64,000 nucleotides of DNA, from assembly GCF_029962835.1 (NCBI RefSeq), contig NC_080582.1:16500032-16564031 (forward strand). The letters are read 5' to 3'. The notes beneath the pieces are model-generated. The model made no database searches. It was not told the DNA's origin and saw nothing but the letters and a program-made list of their open reading frames with translations. Of the stretch, positions 21,509 to 32,999 are shown piece after piece. Each line of letters opens with the position of its first letter. Position 1 is the stretch's first letter. The translations under genes and the position numbers were made by a program. The DNA comes from Magnolia sinica (taxonomy: Eukaryota > Streptophyta > Magnoliopsida > Magnoliales > Magnoliaceae).

Positions 21509-21727
21509 TGGAAAGTTGTATCTCTCACAGGTGTGCCATGATTACGTGGGCCACATGCTTTAGAAAAAGAGAATCTCTCTGTGTGTGTATCAATGACTGC
21601 TAATACGTACATGTAGGTGGGAAAGTTGTATCTCTCACAGGTGTGCCATGATTACGTGGGCCACATGCTTTAGAAAAAGAGAATCTCTCTGTGTGTGTAT
21701 CAATGACTGTTAATACGTACATGTGGG
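21509..21727 (+). repeat. 110-bp near-perfect tandem duplication in the CACTA element
   Basis: GAAAGTTGTATCTCTCACAG begins at 21511 and again at 21621. The two copies, about 110 bases each, are almost identical over their whole length and end in CTAATACGTACATGT / TTAATACGTACATGT, so the duplication is recent. Confidence 0.93.
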
Positions 21728-21844
21728 CCACCTTCTGCTCTAACAGGTAATAATGGTTGTGATTTCTTAAAGATGAATCTGGAGTATACTTTTCACCCAC
21801 CTGTGAATCAAATAGAGCAATGTCCAGATGGAAAATGGCCCATT

Positions 21845-22885
21845 CATCAAAAATTAGACCTTTCGCCTCGGTTCTTATGCAACTGTGGGTAAAACGTAGA
21901 CATTTCGCCTTGATTCCTATGCAATTGAGGCTAAAAAGTAGACTTTTCGCCTCAGTTCCTAGCAACTGAGGCTAAAAAGTAGACCTTTCACCTCAGTTCC
22001 AATGCAAGTGAGGCTAAAAAGTAGACCTTTCGCCTCGGTTCCTAGTAACTAAGGCTAAAAGTAGACCTTTCACCTCGGTTCCTATGCAAGTGAGGCTAAA
22101 AAGTAGACCTTTCGCTTCGGTTCCCATGCAATCGAGGTTAAAAAGTAGACCTTTCATCTCGGTTCCTATGTACTGGGGCTAAAAAGTAGGCCTTTCGCCT
22201 CGGTTCCTATGCAATCGAGGCTAAAAGGTAGGCCTTTCGCCTCGGTTCCTATGCAAGTGAGACTAAAAGTAGACCTTTCGCCTCGGTTCCTCTGAACCGA
22301 GGCTAAAAGTAGACCTTTCGCCTTCTTTTTGCAATCGAGGCTAAAAAGTAGACTTTTTGCCTCGGTTCCTATGCAAGTGAGGCTAAAAAGTAGACCTTTC
22401 GCCTCGGTTCCTGTGCAACTGAGGCTAAAAAGTAGACCTTTCGCCTCGGTTCCTAGCAATTGAGGCTAAAAAGTAAACCTTTCGCCTCGGTTCCTATGTA
22501 ACTGAGGCTAAAAAGTAGACCTTTCGCCTCGGTTCCTATGCAACTGAGGTTAAAAAGTAGACCTTTCGCCTCGGTTCCTATGCAAGTGAGGCTAAAAAGT
22601 ATACCTTTCGCCTCGGTTCCTAGCAACTGAGGCTAAAAAGTAGACTTTTCGCCTCGGTTTCTATGGAACCAAGGCTAAAAGTAGACCTTTCGCCTCGGTT
22701 TCTATGGAACTGAGGCTAAAAGTAAACCTTTCGCCTCGGTTCTTGTGCAACTAAGGCTAAAAAGTACTTTTAGCCTCAGTTATTTAGCAACTGAGGTGAA
22801 AAATGAACTTTTAGCCTCAGTTCCATAGCAACCGAGGCTAAAAAATACATTTAGCCTCCATTTTTTCAATTGAGGCTAAAGGCCT
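21845..22885 (+). repeat. 3' subterminal repeat array of the CACTA element, about 25 units
   Basis: Units of about 42 bases follow CCTTTCGCCTCGGTTCCTAT then GCAACTGAGGCTAAAAAGTAGA. GCCTCGGTT and AACTGAGGC inside each unit are inverted, so a transcript would fold into a row of small hairpins. Because 42 is divisible by 3, the reverse strand shows repeated-peptide frames (21600-21965, 22166-22459; GTEAKGLLFSL) that are not genes. Confidence 0.93.
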
Positions 22886-22902
22886 ACTTTCTTGTAGTGG
22901 AT

Positions 22903-23326
22903 GCAGGCGAGATTCGAAGTGGAATTGGTCCATTTGCAGGACAAGCTGACAAGAAGAAAACTGGTTGATGTAGGTACTTGGCATTTCATTGAGCCTGAAC
23001 GGCGATTAGAGGTTTTAAAGATGTTTGACGCAAAGGGGAGAAGGAATCGGTTGATGGAGGTGCAGATGGGAATTCAGTAGGCATTGGAGATCCCAGAGTC
23101 CATACAATTCTCCACAGCTCCTAAGCGTATCAAGGATAACTTATACGGCCAAAGGTTCATCCTCATCTTGGAAGATGTTTGGGAAAGCTTTGACTTGCAA
23201 GAGACGGGAATTCCAGTCACAGCCCCTGCCACCACGAGTGCCATCAAAGTCATGATCATGACTCAATCCCATGAAGTTTGTTCTGAAATGGGAGGGCAGC
23301 ATCTAGTCATGCGACGTCCCTTTTAA
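22903..23326 (+). pseudogene. NB-ARC resistance-gene analogue copy A, exon part 2
   Basis: The frame resumes after the CACTA element: FEVELVHLQDKLTRRKLVDV, then GQRFILILEDVWESFDL (kinase-2/Walker B, normally LLVLDDVW) and KVMIMTQSHEVCSEMGG (RNBS-B, normally TTRSxxVC). These give the ATP-binding fold of plant immune receptors of the At4g27190 type. A TAG at 23078-23080 replaces a Lys that copy C keeps. The frame closes with TAA at 23324-23326. No GLPL, MHD or LRR part was found downstream, so even the joined frame is a partial, non-functional receptor. Confidence 0.75.
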
Positions 23327-24060
23327 AGAATGGTGTCCCATCAACTAAGTGATTCTTCTCTGCTTAACCTACCTCTGCTTACCAAGTTATTATTCTCTTG
23401 AACTATTGTGTTTCTCTTTTATTTCTGTTCCCATGTGGTAGAAAGAATTGGGTGTTCCACTAGACTTAAATGATTTAGTCTTATTGGCTTCAAATTATGA
23501 ATTGCACTAAGAAATTGGATGCATTGCTCTTTTGCATGTATTTCAGAAAGATAAACAAGTACCATATTTGTTTGGCAAATCATGTTTGCAACAGTAAGCA
23601 AGATTCAATTTTTTGATTTTATCTTTCATTTTCTTGTTAGACTGGGTTCACCTGTCTTTCATCTTGGATGATTTTTGTTTTGGTTCCTTGCTATTTTGTA
23701 TGAATTTGTTGGGTTTTCCTGGTTTCATTTGTGGTCCTCTAGATGTAATTTTCAATTATATCAATGAAATTATAGATGATCTCTGCCCAACCCATGGATT
23801 AGGATGAAACTTGGGCCAGGCTTATCCCAATCCCAACTGGTCCAACCCAATTGTTCCATGGTGGGGATCTTTAATTGTTTATCAACACTCTTAATCATGT
23901 TTATCCAATCAAGATAAACAGGCGTTGTTGGATAAATGTTTGGGTTGCCGAGTTGAGGTAGGTCTGGAAATTGGGTCCCAGCACATGCCCGATTTTCAAT
24001 CCTAACCAGTGAGCTATGGAATTGAGCTTTGGTAGGCTCACTAGCCAAATACTAATCCCG
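23327..24060 (+). other. Conserved flank downstream of resistance-gene copy A
   Basis: 23410-23770 aligns with 44330-44690 behind copy C, including CTTATTGGCTTCAAATTATG and GGCAAATCATG. In copy C this reads as an exon-like phrase (LGVPLDLNDLVLLASNYEFH, LLHVFKEGKPVPDLFGKSCL), but the copy A version has a stop after NYELH. I do not recognise the protein. 23770-24060 after the alignment ends is unassigned; its reverse-strand 92-codon frame matches nothing I know. Confidence 0.45.
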
Positions 24061-24639
24061 CCAAAGGACTCTTATACTGAGCTTAGAGATCTCTAGTGTG
24101 CTGGAAAATTCTACTACAAATACATTATGATGTTGCAAACCAATGATCTACTGTTATGAGCATAATGAATTATGTTATAATAGATCATTTTGTTTTCTAA
24201 CTTCTTGCCTGGACCACAATGAGTCATCCAAATAGGCCCATCGTATTTTTTTTTTCTACTTTTGGTAATCGTTTGATGTAGAGAACTCACAATTTAATCA
24301 GCCAATTAGACAAAATTTCAAATGAAGTTCATTGCTCATCAGTTAGATGTGTCTCCATCACACATTTATGTCCAACCCTGGACATTCATAAGGTGGCCCC
24401 CAGGGACGAACGCCCTTTGATCCCCAATAATCAAGCTGGTCCATTTATCAGGTGGCAATGGATGTCTAAAGAAATGGATGGCTTGGAAAATGACAACCAA
24501 TGATATACTTTTAACAATGTGTTGTACTTAGCTAATCAGTGGGCTGGATGCCAGGGGACATGTCAAACTCCTTTTTGGAAAATATCAGGCTGGTCGTGCT
24601 TGGGGGTGAAAGCAGCTGTTTTTTGCCAAAACAAAGTGG

Positions 24640-24960
24640 CTGTTGTTAAATGGAAAAGACCATCCCCAGGCTAGGTTAAATTAAATGTTGATGGTTCTTC
24701 TTGTATGAACCCGGGTGAAAGTGGAAGCAGAGGAGTCTGCAGAGACCACTTAGGATGCCTGATCTTTGCTTTTCACTACTCTTATGGTATCTCATCTAAC
24801 ACAAGCAGAGTTAAGGGCCATTTTGGACAGTATTAAGATATATAAACATTTTAATCTATCAAATGCAAACATTGAATCAGATTCCCTAGTGGCAACAGAG
24901 GTCATTCTGGATTTGGATTTGGATGAATCTGGATTCGCATTTATAGCTGAGGCATTTTTG
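24640..24960 (+). pseudogene. RNase H-like (RVT_3) remnant of a LINE
   Basis: VKLNVDGSSCMNPGESG..GVCRDHLGCLIFAF is followed, after a frameshift near 24780, by LTQAELRAILDSIKI and ESDSLVA. This is the order VDG..AE..ESDS of the plant RVT_3 ribonuclease H fold, which ends many plant L1-type LINEs and related host proteins. The domain's last Asp motif is not seen, and the stretch is broken. Confidence 0.6.
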
Positions 24961-25322
24961 TTTTTAAAATCCAGGAGCTGGATTTGAAACTGGATCCGAA
25001 ACCATGTCTGAGGTTGCACTGAACATGCTAAGAGATGGAATTGCTTCCTTTTCAGTGAGTCTTGGACCTTCTCTTCTTGTAATTGCACCACACTTTCATT
25101 GCTGTGAACTTTTGCACTTTCCACTTGTGAGCTTACAATTTCAGAAGTCCTTTTATATTTACTAGGAAAAATAAAAATAAAAATCCTATGCATTCAGGTT
25201 TCATAACAGCAAGTGTTACATGACCATTGTAGTAAATATCACTTCGTGCAACATTTTAATTTTCCATAATAGTATCGTGAAATTATATTGCTATATTCAC
25301 ACATAACATATCTAAAATTTTA

Positions 25323-25422
<100 letters not shown>

Positions 25423-25559
25423 TTAAAATGATTTCTTAGTTTAATTTCTAATTTTTTAATTTTCAGTGAGATTTTTCCCATCATAATTCAAGAAAAAAAA
25501 ATAAAGAGCTGAAAAACTCCTGGGAGCTTCCAGAACTGACAAAATGCCAAGAATGATTA

Positions 25560-27864
25560 GATAGTATTTGAAGGTCAATATATGAAGAATGATATCGTCT
25601 ATAAACTGCTACTTGTTAATCAATGAAGCTGGTTTTATTTGAAATTTCTTGGGAGATTCAAAATTTGAGGTTTTTCTTGGGATAATTTGAAAAATCTAAT
25701 CAAATATAAAAATATTTTTGTAAATAAATATCTTTAAATTTAAATATATGTTCACATAACAAGTAGTTATACTTTGTGATGTTATCAGTGATGCTTGTCA
25801 CCCTGGTTATGGTTCATACAGTGAGGGACAATCCAAAAGAAATATGACACATGAGGGAGTAGAATGTCTTCTCTAATTTGTAGGGATTAGATAATATGCA
25901 TAAACAAGCATCCACAAGGATGTGACTTTTTTCGTTAGTGACTGCAGTTTCAACACTATGTTTAGACAAATCCATTGTTGGAAGGGCCAGAATTCATATA
26001 TTGTGAGATTCTGAAGCATATATAAAGTGCTGGTTCTGAGAGTGTAGCCGCACCCTTGCATAACAAAATCATAGGAAAAAGTTGGCAATCGCAGTGAGTT
26101 TGTCAACGTGATTCCAAAAAGGCATAGATTTGGATTTGCTCAACAAACAAAAGATTAGCAGTGTGACAAAGGTCTGTTACGTTGAAAATCTCAAGATACT
26201 ATTGGGGGAAATAAGATAAACAATATTATTACAGAATTTTCAAAATATCGGCAATTTTGAATCACTCATATTTTTTTTGGGATAATAATGTAAAAATTAT
26301 CTGATATTAGGAATTTTGACAAATTGGGATTTTACCAAATAAAGTCCCTGTGAACGAAATGGTGGAGAAGTGCTTTTTGAGTGGTGAAATTATCATAATA
26401 CCTACAGTGCACTTTTTCTTTAGAAAGCAGTAGAGTGAAAAATTGTGGGACCCATGTGGTATTTTGAGAAGAATAAGAAATTTGGTCAATCTAAATGGAA
26501 GATGAACCACACTATAAAAACTAATACACACTATTTAAAAACATCAAAATACATGTATAACCCATCTGGTGATTCAATCAAAAATATTGTTAGTCCGTGT
26601 GATCATTGATTGGTTGTAGATGTTTGATAGACTTGGATATCATATACATACAATGTGGGGCCTCAAAATTTACTAACTGTATTACCTTTTAAAGAAAAAC
26701 AACAAACGATGGTACTCGGGTAATTTCCATTCTAAAAAAGAACAAGTCTTTCCATAAAAATACCAGATTATAACTAGTTTGTTGTTAAAATTTTAAACTA
26801 TTTATTAATTTATAATATATTTTTTAAAATTTTAGTAAGATTTTCAGTAGTAAGAAAACATCAAAATTCAAAAACCTCCTAGCCTAAAAATTTTGGAGAA
26901 TGAGATTTGTCACTATGAAGAACTATAAATGGCCAACGGCCAAATCTTCTATCGCAAATGAGGATTAATGCAATGGTAAGGACGATGATTGCCTGCGAGG
27001 ATGCAACCCATGGGAAGCTAGGTGGGCCTACCGTGATGTTTTTGAGAAATTCACCCCATCCAACCCTTTTTACTGATCATGCTAGCTAGGACATGGGCCC
27101 AAAAATGATGCAAACTTGAGTGGCCCCTAGACTGAGCATTGAACGTCCACTGTTAAAAATTCGTGGGGCCACATAAGTTTTGGATCAGGCTAATTTTTGT
27201 GTTTTCAGTTCATCCAAGTAGGAATGACCTTACCAATGGTATGGATGACATATAAACATCACGGTGGAACAAGGAGGTTTCAATGGTAGGCATATATATA
27301 CCTACCATCATTTTCCTGTCCCACGGCATACTTGAGTTTTAATTTGCATAATTTTCCAGCCCATATCCTAACATTGGTATGGCAAAATGGATGGACAGGG
27401 TGGGCCTCACCTGCCTTCTCATTATTTGGAAGGAACTATTCCTCCGAAATCCGAATGCACAAGGCAATTATAATCTTCGTATCTACAATAAAGCATCTAA
27501 TCCCAAAAGTATTGTTGTTTATATTCGGTTAGCTCAACTTCCCCATTGGTTTGCGAACTCAGTTGGTAGATGTGGGGCCATGATTAGTCTATCCAAGCCA
27601 TTGATTTGACATGTCCCATCATGGATGGACCAATCCCAATATATCCTCTCAATTGGTGAACTCAAACATTCCAGTTGTTAGCATGCAAATACATGGTTAA
27701 TAGATTTGATGGCGAGGATCTTCCAATTTGGGGGATTTTGAGGGAATTGTCCACCCATGATAGGGGGCCAACAGATCAATGGCTTGGATATATAGATCAA
27801 CCATGAACCCCACATCTTTAAAATAATTTCAAACGGGGAACTGGGCCTTGAATAAAACACACTA
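25560..27864 (+). repeat. Duplicated segment B, left part (paralogue of segment D)
   Basis: This aligns with 49050-51420. Shared stretches include TATAAAAATATTTTTG (25707), the TTTAGACAAATCCATTGTT region near 25960, a CACTTTTTCTTTAGAAAG block (26410 and 49815) and the promoter-proximal CTCAATTGGT block. No gene is seen; the short frames here are not conserved in segment D. At 27864 a copia element interrupts it, and the alignment resumes at 33000. Confidence 0.75.
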
Positions 27865-28154
27865 TATTGAAGGAGAAGCGGTCAAGGGGACACATCGTCC
27901 ATCGGGGACGTAGCTCGTCCTTATCTCTCCACATAGCTCATCCTTATCTCTTTATCTCTTCACATAGCTTGTCCTTATCTCCTTATCTCTCTACACAGCT
28001 CATCTTTATCTCCTTATCTCTCATTTCCTTTATTAGAATTTCTTATCTTAGTTTATTTCCTTCTTGGATAAGGGTTATATTTTACCATAAATAATATAAA
28101 GATTGAGGGCATTACTCAATTCTCTTTTTTCTCTTCTCATTCAAAGTATCTACA
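27865..28154 (+). repeat. 5' LTR (290 bp) with internal minisatellite
   Basis: This starts TATTGAAGG and ends GTATCTACA. It contains about four copies of a 25-30 bp unit built on ACATAGCTCGTCCTTATCTC at 27905-28020. The 3' LTR has one unit, which accounts for the roughly 93-bp length difference. Confidence 0.88.
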
Positions 28155-28166
28155 TGGTATCAAAGC
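28155..28166 (+). other. Primer-binding site, initiator tRNA-Met type
   Basis: TGGTATCAAAGC differs by one base from TGGTATCAGAGC, the usual plant copia primer site. Confidence 0.85.
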
Positions 28167-28411
28167 AATTTCGATCCCTCACTTCCTAAACCCTAATCTC
28201 TCAACCTCTCATCACCACCACAACAGCTGCCCCACCACCACCTACCTTCACAGCCCCTCTTTTTATTTTATCTTATTTTATTTTAAATTTTGTGCTTTTT
28301 ATAGTTTGGTTGGCCATCCCTTATATGGCCAGCATGATAGTTCTTTAAAAAAAAAAATCATTTTTTCTTTAACTTCTTCTCCATAAACTCTGTCCATTTT
28401 TTTTTCTCCGC

Positions 28412-29360
28412 ATGTCTCAATCGAAGGACTCCAATGATTCTACTTCATCTCTTCTTGATGTTGATCTCAAACACTCTGATAATCCAAGTCTGAAGATCAC
28501 ATCATCTCCTCTCACTGGTCCAAAGTTTCTATAATGGCAACAGACTGTCCGTATCTTTATTGGTGGCAAGTGTAAACTCGGCCACATCACTGGGACCCTT
28601 CCTCATCCTGATGATGGAGATCCAAAATAGTCAGATTGGGAATCAGATGACATGATTGTCATGTCATGGTTATGGAACTCCATGGACGACAATGTCTGGA
28701 GTGACCTTCTCTTCTTAAAGATGGCAAAAGAAATTTAGGACACTGTTCGCGAACTCTACAGCGACACACACAACATGGCCTGCATCTTTCGGTTGGAGAA
28801 GTAGATTACATCTCTCCAACAAAATGACAAGAGCCTCACAGAGTATTATGTCAAACTTCACAGTTTATGGGAGGAACTCGCCTACCATGACAAGGAGGAT
28901 ACTTATTGTACTCGCGATGTGGTTCTTATCAAGAAACAGCAGGAGCGACGACGGATTTTCAGGTTTTTAGACGGTCTGAATGATGAATATGACACACTCA
29001 GCTAATAGATTATCCATAATGCTGAGTCCGTGACATTGAATCAGGCGTATGCTATTCTAGCCAGAGAAGAGAAGAGGAAGCAGGTTATGACTCCATCCCT
29101 CTCGATCACTCAGTCTGCCTTACAGACTAATGTTCATACTTTTGCTGAATGAGGACGTGGTTCTGGAGTCCGTGGTCGTGGTCGCAATTCTCTTTTTTGT
29201 ACTCATTGTAAATACACCAATCATATGGTTGATACCTGTTGGATCCTTCATGGCAGACCTCCAATGCGTGGAGGTTTTTCTCGTGGATGAAGTCGCTCGT
29301 TTGGTGGCCATGGTGCATATTTTTCTACTACTGAATCTGAGGAGGCTCCATCTGATTCCT
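28412..29360 (+). pseudogene. gag: Copia Gag with CCHC zinc knuckle, broken
   Basis: ATG 28412 opens MSQSKDSNDSTSSLLDVDL, then TGPKFL.WQQTVRIFIGGK, a UBN2-type copia Gag start. A capsid part follows (ITSLQQNDKSLTEYYVKLHS, LDGLNDEYDTL). A zinc knuckle CTHCKYTNHMVDTC lies near 29200, with Asn at the usual Gly position. Stops include TAA near 28532 and TAGs near 28628, 28738 and 28803, mostly where Gln or Trp is expected. Not functional. Confidence 0.8.
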
Positions 29361-32300
29361 CCCCTAATATGGTTCAAATTTCTCAAGAAGAATATGATAG
29401 TCTTGTCGTTCAGAAGGCCGGTCTATCTGTTTCAAAATCTTCAGCTACTTTTAGTTCTGCTGTGCAAGGTACATCCACCATTACTCCCTCTTCGCAGCCC
29501 TGAGTCATTGACACGGGGGCCACTGACCATATGACTGGTATGTCTCACATTTTCTCCTTATTTACTCCCAGTTTTACTTTAGGTTCTGTTAAGTTAGCAG
29601 ATGGGAACCTTACCCCTATTACTAGGCCAGGTACCGTTCCTCTTACTTCTACTATGACTCTTAACAAGACCCTTGTTGTCCTAGGTCTTGCTTTTATTTT
29701 ACTTTCTCTGGGCACCCTTACTAAACAACTTAACTATGCTGCCATAATGCTTCCTTCTCATTGTATGTTTCAGGATCTTAGAACGCAAAAGATGATTGTT
29801 GGTGGACGTGAAAGTGTTGGCCTATACCGGTTTGATGGGGGTATTCAACCTTGTGCTACTACTCATCTCATTTCTGTCAATCATGAGGATATTTATCAAT
29901 GACATTGTCGTTATGGCCATCCTTCTTTTTTAGTTTTACGTAGTTTATTTCCCTCTTTATTTTCTCAGCATGCATAACATTAAAAATTTTCAATGCAATA
30001 CTTGTGCTTTGTCAAAACAAAGACCAGTTTATTTTCCTTTGGTTTTAAATAAACTTTATGTTCCTATGTTTTCTTTCATTCAATCTGATGTGTGGGGAAC
30101 CTCTCCTATTACCTCTTTCATGGGATTTCGTTACTTTGTCTCTTTTATGGATGCCACCACCAAAATGATATGGATCTATCTCCTCAAAAATAAAAGCGAA
30201 GTTTTTGAAAATTTTAAGTCCTTCTATATTTGGTTGATAAATCAATTTAGCGCCACCGTCAAGATGCTCCATCGCGACAATGGCAGAGAATATCTCTATT
30301 GATTTTCTTACCTATCTTTGCCAACATGACATTGAGTCAAACACCACTTGCACTTCCACTCTTCAATAGAATGGAGTAGCTAAGAGGAAAAATCAACAAT
30401 TGTTAAATATTACTGGGTGTCTCCTTACTGAGATGCATGTTTCCAAACGATATTACGGAGATCCCGTTTTCACTGCATGTTACCTGGTCAATCAACTATC
30501 TCACTCTGCCCTCAATTTTCAAACTCCTATTTCCTTATTCAAGAAAGTGCATCATGTCACTGATATCCCTCTTAGGATGTTTGGGTGCACCGCTTATGTG
30601 CATGACTTTTCTCATTCCTGCACAAAGTTGTCTCATCGCTCCATTCCATGCATGTTTGTTGGGTATTATCTAACCCAAAAGGGTTACAATTTGTTAATCC
30701 TGATATTGGCCAACGTTATGTCACCCTTGATGCTTCCTTTTTTTAGCCTCTGAATTTCTTCTCTCCAAAGTCCCCAATTCTTTCCTCATCCCCTCATGTC
30801 ACTACTATACCCTTTTTAGATCCCCCATCCTCTACCTCATTACCGGTGGATCCATCATCGCTTTCATCTCCTCCATCATCTATCATACCTTCATCTCCTC
30901 CCTCTCCTTTCTTACCACCCCCACCACCACCACCTCGCCATTCTACCCGTCCCAATACCAAACCAACTCACCTACAGGATTACATTTGTTCTCAAGCATT
31001 GTTACCAGCACCACCACATGCTTCTCATCACCAACAAAAGCGGAATAACGCCTATGCACCATTACTACCATCACCATCATCTGCGGTTTTGGGATCCATT
31101 TTTGCATCGGACCTTCCCACTTCTCTATGGAAAGGTACTTATCCTTCTACTTTTCATCCTATCCACCACTTTGTTTCATATAATTTGATTTCTCCTTCCT
31201 ACAAGTCACTTATTGCTAATGTGGATTCTATATCTCTCCCTACTTGGGTGGATGTTACTGTAGCACACCCGAACTAGAAGCATACCATGATGGATGAGAT
31301 GACTGCCTTGGAGAAAAATCAGATATGGGAACTTATTGATTTACCTGCGGGAAAACAGGCGGTGGGTTGTAAATGGGTGTACACTCTCAAGCATAAGCCC
31401 AATGGTACTATTGATCAGTATAAAGCTCGCCTTGTTGCAAAAGGCTTTACCCAGACCTATGACATCGATTACACCAAGACGTTCGCCCTAATTGCCAAAA
31501 TGAATTCCATTCATGTCCTTTTATCTCTTGTAGCAAATTTGGGCTGGCCACTTCATCAACTTGATGTAAAAAACGCATTTTTACATGGTGATCTTCATGA
31601 GGAAGTCTATATGAGTCAGCCACCCAGTTTTCGCCAAAAGGGGGAGGAAAAGAAAGTGTGCCGCCTTCGCAAGTCTATATATGGCCTCAAGCAGTCACCG
31701 CGTGCATGGTTTGACAAATTTACTCATGCAATGAGAGATGCATTTTTTTCACCAGTGTAGCTCAAATCATTCTATCTTCTGGAAATGCTTGACAAACAAG
31801 ATTACAATTATTTCTGTTTATTTCGATGATATTATCATCATGGGTGACAATTCTCTTGCAATTTCTAGCATCAAATCCCACATTTCTTACATTTTTGAGG
31901 TCAGAGACTTGGCCACTTTACGTTAGTTCTTAGGCATTAAGATAACTCGTTCTCGGCGGCATGGAATCTCCTTATGTCAGCGTAAATATGCGTTGGACTT
32001 ACTCACTAAAACTGGAATGATTGGTTGTAAGCCACTTGACATTCCTCTTGAGGTCAATCATCAACTCACTTCAATGGATGGTGAGTCCCTCTCTGATCCC
32101 AGACCTAATCAATGCCTCATTGGGAGGCTTATTTACTTCACTATTACCAGGCCGGATATTTCTCATACTGTGAGTGTCTTCAGTCAGTTCATGCATTCGC
32201 CTTGAGTTACCCATATGGATGCTGCATACCGTGTGCTTCGTTATATCAAAGGCTCTCCTGGCAAGGGTCACCTTTATTACAAGTTCGGTCACCTAAATAT

Positions 32301-32790
32301 TTCTACTTTTTTTGATGTTGATTGGGCCGGTTCCAAAGATGACTGGAAATCTACAACCGACTTTAATTTGTTCTTTCGTTGGTGGTAATTTGGTGACTTG
32401 GAAGAGCAAAAAGCAAAAAGCAAACGGTTGTGGCACACTCCAGTGCCGAAGCAGAGTACAGAGCTATTGCACAGACCACCTATGAATTACTTTGGCAGAA
32501 GTAATTTTTGACTGAGATTGGTTTCTCTCATTCTAACCCAATGCAAATGATGTGTGATAAACAGGCTGCTATTCATATCGCTAGCAATCCTGTATTCCAT
32601 GAGTGCACAAAGCATATCGAAGTCGATTGCCATTTTATTCGAGAAAAAATCAAGGCTTAGGAGAATGTTACTCCACATGTTTGCACTGCAGACTAACTTG
32701 CCAATGTGTTTACTAAAGTTTTATTAAGAAATCGGCATATGACTATTTCTTCTAAGCTTGGATTATCCAACATTTTTGGGCCAAGCTTGA
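29361..32790 (+). pseudogene. pol: Copia protease, integrase, RT and RNase H, broken
   Basis: Protease: VIDTGATDHMTG near 29505, with the catalytic DTG intact. The stop just before it sits where the family has Trp. Integrase: QSDVWGTSPI, FMDATTKMIWIYLLKNKSEV and HRDNGREYL (30090-30300), then NGVA near 30373. The proline-rich 30846-31277 frame is the integrase-RT linker, not a separate gene. RT: 31287-31930, with KARLVAKGFTQTYDIDYTKT, LDVKNAFLHGDL, SIYGLKQSPRAWFDKF and the catalytic block YFDDIIIMG. RNase H: 32300-32680, with SSAEAEYRAI in a shifted frame, DKQAAIHIASNP and HIEVDCHFIREK. Stops and frameshifts are frequent. Confidence 0.87.
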
Positions 32791-32797
32791 TGGGGAG

Positions 32798-32994
32798 TAT
32801 TGAAGGAGAAGCCGTCAAGGGGAGGCATCATCCATCAGGGATGTAGCTCGTCCTTATCTGTCATCTCCTTTATTAGAATTTCTTATCTTAGTTTATTTTC
32901 TTCTTGGATAAGGGTTGTATTTTACTATAAATAATATAGAGCTTGAAGGCATTACTCAATTCTCTTTTTTCTCTCCTTATTCGAAGTATCAACA
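32798..32994 (+). repeat. 3' LTR of the copia element (197 bp)
   Basis: This matches the 5' LTR outside the minisatellite, for example CTTGGATAAGGGTTGTATTTTA, and ends GTATCAACA before the target duplication CACTA. Confidence 0.9.
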
Positions 32995-32999
32995 CACTA

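Larger units (their letters stand above)
15411..22899 (+). mobile_element. CACTA (En/Spm-type) DNA transposon, non-autonomous, 7489 bp
   Basis: The left end is CACTACAAGAAAAGG and the right end is CTTTCTTGTAGTG, giving 12-base perfect terminal inverted repeats. They are flanked by a 3-bp target duplication GAT (15408-15410 and 22900-22902). CACTA ends with 3-bp duplications define this superfamily. Both ends carry long subterminal repeat arrays. No TNPD/TNPA-like transposase was recognised, so it would need a helper. The interior carries pieces that look like host exons (16161-16378, 16774-17028, 20654-20992), as in other gene-capturing CACTA elements. Removing the element and one GAT restores the reading frame, matching uninterrupted copy C at 43031. 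Confidence 0.93.
27865..32994 (+). mobile_element. Complete Ty1/copia element, 5130 bp, inactive
   Basis: Both LTRs start TATTGAAGG and end in (C/A)ACA. The target duplication is CACTA at 27860-27864 and 32995-32999. An initiator tRNA-Met-type primer site (TGGTATCAAAGC, 28155-28166) follows the 5' LTR, and a purine run TTGATGGGGAGT precedes the 3' LTR. Gag, protease, integrase, RT and RNase H can all be traced in order, with many stops. It sits in segment B; the paralogous empty sites are in segments A, C and D. Confidence 0.93.

Noticed and set aside
21600..22459. Repeated-peptide proteins on the reverse strand (GTEAKGLLFSL units)
   Set aside because: They are translations of the CACTA subterminal DNA array. 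The 42-bp unit length keeps the frame open by chance.
21845..22885. CRISPR-like array
   Set aside because: Repeats and spacers are not distinct, the units are degenerate, and the context is a plant CACTA terminus.
23770..24048. A reverse-strand 92-residue protein
   Set aside because: There is no recognisable domain, no copy in segment C and no promoter; it is most likely a chance frame.
30846..31277. Proline-rich protein of 143 codons
   Set aside because: It is the integrase-RT linker of the copia polyprotein, with flanking pol sequence on both sides.
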